From Lophius americanus (taxonomy: Eukaryota; Chordata; Actinopteri; Lophiiformes; Lophiidae): DNA of 64,000 nt. Numbering within the stretch: the first letter of the stretch is position 1; every line of letters begins with the position of its first letter. The position numbers and the translations under genes were made by a program. The stretch is from contig JBBDHG010000015.1 in NCBI GenBank assembly GCA_037951165.1, positions 7,048,501-7,112,500 of the forward strand, read 5' to 3'. The notes beneath the pieces were generated by a model. The model searched no databases and was not told the origin of the DNA. It saw nothing but the letters and a program-made list of their open reading frames with translations. Shown here in pieces: positions 56,001-64,000 of this stretch.

Positions 56001-57896
56001 TCAGTTTCATGAGCGGAGTCTTCATGTTTTCCTTAATTCATGGTTAGATTTTAAACTCCATTGCTTTTTCAGTGATTAATAATACTTATGATCTTCCATT
56101 TATCGAAGTTTGGTTCCTGCTCTACAGCGGAGGAAGGATGCGCTCCCGCAGACTGACCAGCAAAACTAACACAGTACTAATATTAAAATCTCTTATTCGA
56201 CATCTACATTTTTGACCATTAATTTTACAAAATTAATAAGTATATCCTTCTAAATACATCTATTTAAAAGAACCTCATCACTTAGTAGACAGTGAAATTC
56301 AGACTTCTAAAGGCCTTCGTAGAGTCTTGAAAAGGGAGGGATTAGCTGAGGTATAATATAAGTTTTAGTTACCTTAAACTTACACTTTTATTTAAAACTA
56401 TTGTATTGTTAGTGTCATGTTGGAGCAAACTCTGGCAAAAGAATTATCTTCCGAGGTTATAAACTTCTGCCTGATCTTATCTTAGAACCGTCATGTTCTG
56501 CTGCTGGAGTTCACCGTGTCCACATGATCTCAATCATGATGAGAAACAGCAGTAAGAGGCAGCCTTTCAGCAAAGTTTGTAAAGTATTTTTATGTGTCTG
56601 TAAAATCCGTGACCTGCCTGGTAGCAGAGTGCAGCACTAGACAAAGGAAAAGTGATAGCAACTTTTATTGGAATGAGATTTAAAATGAAGCAGCGCTGTG
56701 TGCACCTTTTACTGTCAGCTTGAGATACATTCCCATTATTGAAATTTGAAAGGCTGACTCAGAGAGAACTGCTTCTCCTCGGCTGGTATCTGTTGAAAAA
56801 CGGCAAATCCAGACAGACAGACTGCGGAGTAATAAGGTAATTAGCTAAAATTTCCAAAAAGGGATATGAAACTGACCTTGATGAAAGTCCCCAGAGTTGT
56901 TTGATGTTGAAATGGAATAACATGTTAGTTATATTAGGACCTCCAGTTGTGTGCAACGCTCTAATTACAATCATGTTCACTTTAATAATTGTCTGTAGAA
57001 TTTACTGCAAAAAGAAAACAGTCAAATGGCAAAAGTGAGAGACCGAAAAAAACCAAAAAACTGTATACAGATGTAGCAGATAGGGTGAATCATCTTAAAT
57101 GACGAAAAAGTAAATAAGTTCATACTTTTGTTCAGAATGTGTTGAAATCCTGATATTTTTAAAGTGAAAAACCAACTTTTGATAACAGAGCAAATACAGA
57201 AAAATGACATAATGTCACAAGAAAGTAAAAATGTTATTCTATCTAAATCTATAGATTTTGCTGGTATTTATGTAAAAAAAAACTCCTTTAGCAAGAACAT
57301 TGCTTATTTTTTACAGATATTAAACAAATTTGTGAAATGCCGTTAATCTCAAGGTTATTTCTTTAATTTATGACATGAAGTACTTTATACAGTGTCCTTA
57401 TCAATAGGTCTCCAGTACATCTGGGTTTTTTTGTGTGTTAATTTACCATAATGACTTGTACATGGACAACATTTTCATAGTAAAATTTTGGCAACCAAAG
57501 CTGCCACTATTTTACCAAATATTAAAAAGCTTTTTTTCACAGTTTAAGTACATTTACTCAAGTACTGGACACTGTAAAAAAAAAAGAAATCTTGATCATT
57601 TACACTAAATTGTTCATGGTTTACAAGAATACATGAGAATAATGCTTTAACATTCACAGTAGGCTTGCGTGTGACGTTGTATTTTTACATGAAGTTTGTA
57701 ATTTATTACAATTGTTTTAACTGCAATTCTGTTTTCCATATATTCTGATCATAATAAGAAGTATTCAAATAATAAAGATATTCCCTGTTTCTTTATTTAA
57801 GATAATTCATCTCTTCCATATCTCTTCTACAGTGATATACTGTTTTGAATTGTCTTTTGCTGTTACCATGTGACAGTTTTTACCTTCATATCTAAG
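56001..57896. other. Mostly unassigned AT-rich DNA with a candidate conserved element
   Basis: The part 56740-56990 (GGAGTAATAAGGTAATTAGC, CTCTAATTACAATCATG) has several ATTA cores in non-repetitive sequence and may be regulatory. 57420-57730 contains CTGTAAAAAAAAAAG and TTTAACATTCACAGTA words that look like a decayed non-autonomous DNA element. Confidence 0.3.
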
Positions 57897-57950
57897 GACA
57901 AGTCTGACAGTTTGTCAGAACAGGAGCAGAGACAGCTGCAGGATCACTGA
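57897..57950 (+). CDS. Candidate terminal exon (18 codons)
   Basis: A T-rich acceptor (ACAGTTTTTACCTTCATATCTAAG) precedes an open segment reading DKSDSLSEQEQRQLQDH and a TGA. The charged, Gln/Glu-rich peptide and immediate stop would suit the C-terminal end of a protein. It is very short, so chance is a strong alternative. The neighbouring 57951-58220 is GC-richer but unrecognised. Confidence 0.18.
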   Translation, partial: DKSDSLSEQEQRQLQDH

Positions 57951-59034
57951 TAACCAGCCATTATCACAGTGGGGTCTCCACCAACATCAGAAATAGCTGG
58001 CTGAATTTGGATTGGATCTGTATATGTGCTGCAATCAGTGGAGGGAAATGGTCACGCAGTATTTTCTGCAGAGGGAGGAGGTGATGGCCAGTTGTGTTGC
58101 TGTTCAGAGTGAGGTCAAGGGCGATGATTGAGGGGTTGGATGACGTACCCAGGTGGTGAAGGCATGTGTCGCCGCTGGAAAGAGGCTCACAGCCAAAACC
58201 GGATGCCATCAAATTAACATAACGTATTTGTTATTGTTTCAGGGGTATAGTCAACTCACACTACAGGAGAATCTGGACTAGCTAATCCAAATTCAACAAT
58301 CAGGAGAGTAGAGCACTCTGGAACTTTTGTCTGTCCTGGTGTTTGCAGATCCAGTCCGACACTCCAGTTCAGCTAATTGTCAATATCAGCAATCTCAATC
58401 ATTTTCAAATAGTTGAGACAATCTGGACAGGTTACATCAGGTTTTTCTGGACAAGACCACGTTTACCAATGACAGTGGCATCCTGGAGCAGGTGATGGTA
58501 TTGCCAAGCAACAGTAAGCACTCAAGCACTCACATTAGCTAAAAACTAAGCACAGAGTCCTCCTTTAATCCTTTGGAGTCTTCAGCTATTTAGGGTGTTT
58601 TTTAATACTTAATTGTTTCCTGTCCTTGACCTACTGTACTCCTTTATTGCGTTAAACTACTATGCATATTTTATTTATTTGGGGAACTTATTCACTTAAT
58701 ATCTTAGACACTCTAAACTTTAAATTGTTTTGTCAAACATGTTTTTTAAACAAAAAAAAAAGTTTTACAATTATTCCATAATAAAATAAAATGATTGGGT
58801 TTCCGAAGAGTGCAAACAAGGTAAGGTGATTTCTGGGTCATTTTATAACTCTACTGTGAGAGTATTTCAAGGCGGCGCTTTCAGTGGAAGCTGACACCAC
58901 TGCTCCAAGCAGATTTGTTTTCATGTTACAATGCTATCAATCAGATACGATTTGCTTGTTGGACTCAGGATTTTAAATATCTTATCATGGCCTTTTTTTT
59001 CAATGTAATGGTGTTAGTTTTAATTTTTTTAGTC
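57951..59034. other. Unassigned DNA
   Basis: A GC-richer block at 57960-58210 carries an 82-codon minus-strand frame with no motif. Nothing else was identified. Confidence 0.35.
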
Positions 59035-59605
59035 AACTCAACTCAACTTTATTTATAAGAACATTTAAATAACAACAGAGTTGTCCAAAGTGCTGTACAG
59101 TCAATAAAAAACATGATTAAAACACAATGTTACATCAAATAAAAGCAGTAAGACCAGAAAGAATTAAAAGTCGAACAACTCATCCTGGATTAAAAGCCAT
59201 GGAGTAAAAATTAGTCTTAAGGTGAGGTTTAAAACAGACAGAGTGGGGGCTGACCTCACATGAGGGGGCAACTCATTTCCCAGTTTTGGTGCTGAAACAG
59301 AGAAAGTTCAGTTGCCCCTCATTTTAAGTTTCGATTTAGGGACGACCAGAGACAACTGGTCAGCTGACCTCAGTGACCTCGACGGACTTTAAGATTTTAA
59401 AAGGTCAGAAGAGTACATGGGTGCCAACCCATTTAAGGATTTAAAAACAAACAATAAAACCTTAAAATGAACCTAAAACGCAATGGTAGCCAGTGAAGGG
59501 AGGCCAGAATGGGAGAGATGTGCTGTAGTTTGCGTGAGCCTTTTAAAAGCCGAGCGGCGGCATTGTCATTTATATCCTTTATTTCTACTTTTATTTTTTC
59601 TTTAT
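59035..59605 (-). mobile_element. L2/CR1-type LINE 3' end, 5'-truncated
   Basis: On the minus strand: NAAARLLKGSRKLQHISPIL then ASLHWLPLRFRFILRF (59570-59470), the hallmark C-terminal motif of fish CR1/L2 elements. Later, in other frames, come AFQHQNWEMSCP-like sequence and the 3' end CTGTACAGCACTTTGGACAA with a TTTATAAATAAAGTTGAGTT tail (a GAGTT repeat at 59035-59050). It is truncated on the 5' side and interrupted by stops. Confidence 0.85.
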
Positions 59606-59937
59606 TTTTTGATTCATTGCAAAGCAATTTGTATTGTAGTTCTCTTAAGGTGATACACAAATGCTGGTCGCATACCCTCCATGGCGCTGTAGAACAGGTT
59701 CCAGGTGAGCTTTGAAAGTGTCTGGGAAGGTGCTGTGTTGGTTGCTAGACCCCTGTCCTATCCCGAATGCCACCTATGTTACCCATGGGAGCGATCACCC
59801 CACCACTAGAGTGATGAATGTGCTGAGTGATCTCCGCGAACTTCACAAGTTTACCCATGAATACTTTCGTGAGTCAGGTGTTTATGTTCCCTCTTGACAG
59901 CAGTGTGTCATGCCCCTCTGCTTTTTTTTTGTGCAAA
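59606..59937. other. Unassigned DNA with a GC-richer open segment
   Basis: 59712-59897 is open on the plus strand, with HPTTRVMNVLSDLRELHKFT among its residues. No family was recognised. It lies between a LINE and a microsatellite and may be part of another decayed retroelement. Confidence 0.25.
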
Positions 59938-60045
59938 GTGTATATATATATATATAAAACATATATGTATGTATATATATATATATGTATATATATACCA
60001 TACATGTATATATACATATATGTTATACACATATATATTCATATG

Positions 60046-60076
<31 letters not shown>

Positions 60077-60097
60077 GTGTATATATGTATGTATGTC
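59938..60097. repeat. TA/TATG-rich microsatellite
   Basis: Irregular (TA)n broken by TATGTA and CATA words over 160 bp. Apparent Tyr/Ile-rich frames across it are artefacts. Confidence 0.9.
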
Positions 60098-60172
60098 TCA
60101 ATTTAGAAGAAATCCAGAAAAGGAAGCTTTTTATTGTCAAGTCTTTGTGTTCATATATTATTAGGGGAGGTT

Positions 60173-60530
60173 CTGTCACTTTAATTGTGTTGCCTTTGTG
60201 TGTTCACTTGTGTTCCTTTCTCCCTCTGTGTCTGTCCTGTGATTGGTCATCGTGCTCACCTGTGTTTCCCCTCCAGCTGTGTCTCATTGTCTCGTTAAGT
60301 CCGTGTATCAAGTCTGTCCTTAACTTGCCTTCTGTGCCAGTTCGTTGTATGATGTTGACCGAGTCATCACGCGCCCTAGCCTTCTTCCCGTGTGTAGTAA
60401 GTTAATCCTATTGTCTTTTGTTCCTGTTTTTCTCCGTGACTTTGGTTAGAATAAATATTTTTACACCTGCTCTGCCTCGTCTTGTGTCTGCGTTTGGGTC
60501 CAAGCTAAACCCCAGGAGAGTTCCTAACAC
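60173..60530 (+). mobile_element. Solo-LTR-like block (probably Ty3/Gypsy type)
   Basis: About 360 bp of balanced composition in AT-rich surroundings. It starts TGTCACTTTAATTG and ends CCTAACA, consistent with TG...CA-type LTR ends. Internal features follow LTR order: CTGTGATTGGTCATCGTGCT and CACCTGTGTTTCCCC upstream, then AATAAATATTTTTACACC as a polyadenylation signal, followed by CTGCCTCGTCTTGTGTCTGC and GTTTGGGTCC. No flanking target duplication is visible (GGTTC versus CTTAT or nearby), and no internal gag or pol region adjoins. The family assignment is by resemblance only. Confidence 0.5.
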
Positions 60531-61424
60531 TTATAGAGTGAGTTGGATGATGCTTTTAATATTAATGCATGTTTATACTCATGCCAGTGGGTTTGAGACA
60601 TTTCTATTTATCTATGCAGTGAATGCACAATATGGTTTATTCATATGTCATCTAGTCACTTCTGTAATATATCATCCAAAATGAGAAGTAATTTGGATTT
60701 CTTTATTTGACCTTCAATATAGATTAATATATGGTGTTTAATTCTTGCAGAACATATTTGCCTTTTTCCTGGTCATCTCCACCAGCTTATACTTCCATAT
60801 CTGAGCAAGGAGATATGTATTTTTTGTACTTCTAATTTTACTCTTCTATTTTAACTTATTGCAACTATCAAATTCCACATTTAGATTTTTTACTTTAAAT
60901 AGTTCATTCCTAAATGTCAGAATGTTCTTCTCTTGAGGGCATCATTAACTTTAATGCCACTGATTGACCTGGCATGCTTGTTTGTTTGTAGTTGTTCTTC
61001 TGCATTTTCACAACCGCAATTTGCATTATAAGTAAATGTCTATACATATGGGTGGGGACAGAGGTTTTCTTGTAAAGATGACTTGTAGCACTTGTTTCAA
61101 TAAATTTCAATCTGATGCTGTCCATCCTGACATAAGCAGTTGACCATAAGATTGATCATTAGTTAAATATTCAATATTGAAATAACTGACAAAGTTATTA
61201 ACCATATTACAGTGGCGTAATAAAATATGAAATACAGGTTATTCTCATTTATTCACATGTTAAAAACTGAGATATGTGGCATCTAGTCCTATGCTGTTGT
61301 CCCCAACAGCAATGGTATATCTCCTAAAAGCCCCCAAACCCCCTCATTGCAATAAACACCCTGATTGAACACCTCACATTAAATTAAATCTGATATCTAA
61401 AAATCTGTTTTTTTCTGTTAAAAA
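60531..61424. other. Unassigned AT-rich DNA
   Basis: Nothing identified. Confidence 0.4.
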
Positions 61425-61770
61425 AAAAAAAGAAGCTCCCCCTACAGAGTAAAATATTAGCCATTGGAGTAGATCTTTAGGTATTTTTCAGTCGACGCAT
61501 ATTAATTAAATTTGGACTGAATCGGAACGATTGAGAAATTATGGTCTAAACATTTTGGGTTAAAGTTCCTCCTAGTGTCAGAAATATGCTAATGATCTTT
61601 CCCAAAATCAACCTAATTGTTCCTCGTATTACGTTTTATGAAGGTGTAAGATTTGAAAATGATCCATTAATTGTTTTGTTTTTTGGAGAAATTGTTTAAA
61701 CACGACCGATCTTCAGCAGAGGTTGGTCGTGATGTCAGCATGATGATTTCAAAATTTGACTTTTCAGGGA
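61425..61770 (-). repeat. Dispersed repeat R, copy 4 (reverse)
   Basis: AAGCTCCCCCTACAGAGTAA, TTAAATTTGGACTGAATCGG and ACGATTGAGAAATTATGGTC are the reverse complement of the R landmarks at 4785. It extends through AAGTTCCTCCTAGTGTCAG and on to CTTTTCAGGGATATA, a motif shared with 7600. Confidence 0.5.
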
Positions 61771-63304
61771 TATATATGTTTTGGAAGCAGGAAAAATGAA
61801 CAAAGGGATCCGAGCAACTCACACCAATTTTGCGAGAACAGTATTAGTCTGGTAGTTATGTTTTGTCTGAACTGTGTAAGTGGCCCATACTTCCAGGATA
61901 AGCTTGAATGACTGCTGTGAATCTTTAAGGAAATTTTCTTGAGCATCACATTCTAAAACAACTGAACTGGTAGAATTTAGAACACATTGATTCAGCTGTA
62001 AAATGTCTCAATGTGATTGTGTTTATGTTCCACCTGTTAGCCATCTGTCTCTTTCATTTGACTATTGCCCATATTTCGTTTTTCATCATCGCGGGAATCC
62101 ATACAAAGGCTCACCTGGCTGTACCGACTAGTCAACCATTGCCGGGGAAAGGTTGCATATAGATCATTCCAGAGTGTGTGACTGAGCAACTGACAGCTGC
62201 CTCTGATGTATGGACACTACACTACCCCTGTTTCCGACGCTGACACACTTTCGAAGCTTTTCCCCCTTTAAAGAGCAAGATTGATCAGGCAGGCATTCAC
62301 ATTTTCTCTCTTCCCTTGACCCCGTCTGTGTGTTTGTGTCTTCGTGGCTTCTCTGTTTAAATCTTTGTGCTGTAAAACCAATGAGACTTATATTAGTGAA
62401 ATACCGCATTCGTTTATCTCACGGTTGTTGGGAAGATGGATGTTCAGCAAAACTGCAATAGAAAAACTGAAATTTGAAACTCAAAGTTCAAGGTTTTCTA
62501 TCTAGATCTTGAATCAATACTAAATAAAAATCAGGAATAGGAAGAGCTTGGTTGTGGGAAGGTGGTTTTTAATTCAGTTCTGGAATCCTTAACAGTAATT
62601 TTCATTTTGACCCTTATTAATATATATTTATTCATAATACATCATTTTATTGTGATTTATTGTGCGTTTGTATTTATTCAGTTAAATATTTTTTATATTC
62701 AAACTTCCGACTCACCACAAGAATTATGACTCAAACTGATGCCAAGAGTTTCGTAAAATCGTTATATAAGGGCAATGAACAATGCAAGATTGTTTAGTTC
62801 TACAGCCTGACATTAAGTCTTGATATTTCACACTTCCACATCCCTCTGTGAATGCAGCATAGAATCAACTGGTCGATCTTTCCAGAAAGTAATTGTTCCC
62901 CTTGGTTGGGAAATGCAATGTCATTGGAAAAGAATCAGTGACTCATTTTCAGGTGGGTGGTCAGTATATGATGAACTGGAGAGCTAGCCAGAGGACACAA
63001 TGTCTTACTTTCCATTTCCAACTGGTATAGGCTCCAGCCCCACTGCGGACCGTCATTTCTGACACTCATGTACTCACCTTTATTCAAGCGGCTAGGATTT
63101 TTTGACATTATCTATTCTATTGCCTACTATTTACCTTAACCTTCTCCTCTTCTTACTATTTTTCCGGGCTATTTGTGTGTATTTAGTCCCACTGAATCTG
63201 CACATATGCAAATTACACTCATGTGCTATGATGTTTGGTAACAGCAATTCTTGGCAAATATCTTTTGCACGGAGAAAATGCAATATTGCCAAGACTTGAA
63301 AGAC
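61771..63304. other. Unassigned DNA with a candidate conserved element
   Basis: 62080-62420 is of mixed composition (ATCGCGGGAATCCATACAAA, GACAGCTGCCTCTGATGTAT, TTCGAAGCTTTTCCCCC) with no repeat match and may be regulatory. Near 63029, GGCTCCAGCCCCACTGCGGA may be a remnant of dispersed repeat G. Nothing else was seen. Confidence 0.3.
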
Positions 63305-63705
63305 ATGTTTATTTATCACAGGAACATCAAACCAACCAAATCACATGTTATACACATCAAAGTAATCAGGTAACATGTCACGAAGACATCATTGTCATTA
63401 AAATAAATGTAACAAAGACACCAAAAGAAATAAATCAAATACATTACTTTTATTAATCACAAATGCATCAAAGACATGACGTTACAGATATCAAGCGACA
63501 TGTCAAATACACATCAGAGTATATTATGGAAATGCATCAAAGAAATCAAGTTTACATGTCACAAAGCCTTCAAGGTACATGTCATTAACACATCCAACTC
63601 ATCAAATTAGATGTCCCAAAGTCAGCAAATCCATAAAGTTAGATATCATAAAATAATCAAAGTTATCAAGTTACTTGTTAAAGACATCCAAGCCATCAAG
63701 TCTCA
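63305..63705 (+). repeat. Decayed ~32-bp satellite (CATCAAGT type), locus 2
   Basis: Units recur about every 30-32 bp: ATCAAGTTTACATGTCACAA, TTCAAGGTACATGTCATTAA, ATCAAATTAGATGTCCCAAA, ATAAAGTTAGATATCATAAA, ATCAAGTTACTTGTTAAAGA, ATCAAGTCTCATGCC. The same unit is found in reverse at 39085-39345. Similarity between units is moderate, so the array is old. Confidence 0.75.
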
Positions 63706-64000
63706 TGCCAAAAAGAAATCAATACTTTATTACTAGGCATGAGGTGGCTGCAGCTCCATTGTTCATGGCCTATCTGTCCCCTATTGTAGTACTTCAATAA
63801 AATATTATACTACAATATAAATATAGAGACCATAGTCTGTACCTTTTTCGCACATAAACCAAACTCTCAAGGAAATTAAAATAACTTGTAGCCTTTTACC
63901 GAGGTCGACGTTTCTTCCATGGGGTGTATTCACGATTGTTTAGTTTTTCTTTGCACAATATTTTTAAAAGTTTTGTACACTTTTTTTTACCCGGCGAGTT
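63706..64000. other. Unassigned DNA to window end
   Basis: Nothing identified. Confidence 0.4.

Noticed and set aside
59827..60405. 192-codon plus-strand frame
   Set aside because: It crosses a TA-rich microsatellite and then the LTR-like block; no coherent protein results.
1..64000. Bacterial operon, plasmid, phage or organelle genome
   Set aside because: No ribosome-binding-site-led gene series, no long genes, and abundant vertebrate-type SINEs, LINEs and Tc1 elements.

Overview
The window looks like gene-poor nuclear DNA from a teleost fish. It is AT-rich. No reading frame is long or family-like enough to be an intact cellular gene: the longest uninterrupted frame is 170 codons and is not recognisable. 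Most of what can be identified is decayed transposable elements of families typical of ray-finned fish, tandem repeats, and a few short open segments bracketed by vertebrate-type splice signals. Nothing prokaryotic, organellar or viral-genomic was seen. Family assignments rest on recalled family consensus sequences and visible protein motifs, not on a database search.

Layout. 1-12 kb: a MITE with TTAA-type ends, two tRNA-derived SINEs, four-copy repeat R (three copies here), a (TA)n tract, the 5' part of an RTE LINE, and the 3' half of a piggyBac element ending in an intact TTAA. 12-20 kb: a 19-bp minisatellite, two SINEs, an AGTATACTT-rich repeat with insertions, and three splice-bracketed plus-strand open segments (13.4, 15.1 and 19.4 kb). 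20-25 kb: a SINE and a large satellite domain with a 26-bp core, a decayed halo and a duplicated flanking module that carries minus-strand open segments. 25-31.3 kb: two TTAA MITEs, two Tc1/mariner fragments, and a block that looks like a conserved non-coding element with a perfect 12-bp hairpin. 31-41 kb: mostly unassigned AT-rich DNA, a chimera of repeats at 34.9-35.5 kb, the best exon candidate (37347-37417), and a 32-bp satellite at 39 kb. 41-50.4 kb: an RTE LINE 3' end, a tandemly duplicated block interrupted by a LINE tail, and Tc1 elements, one inserted inside another. 50-64 kb: a near-complete but inactivated L2/CR1-type LINE, a second LINE 3' end, a solo-LTR-like block, the fourth copy of R, and a second array of the 32-bp satellite in opposite orientation.

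How it fits together. The simplest reading is a large intron or an intergenic stretch. Exon candidates at 15073, 19438 and 37347 have compatible reading phases and could belong to one plus-strand gene with very long introns, but this is inference. Several non-repetitive blocks with homeodomain, POU and TCF-like motifs could be regulatory. No previously undescribed system is demonstrated. The best leads are the satellite domain at 21.5-24.6 kb, the two-locus 32-bp satellite, the phase-compatible exon chain, and the nested Tc1 insertion.
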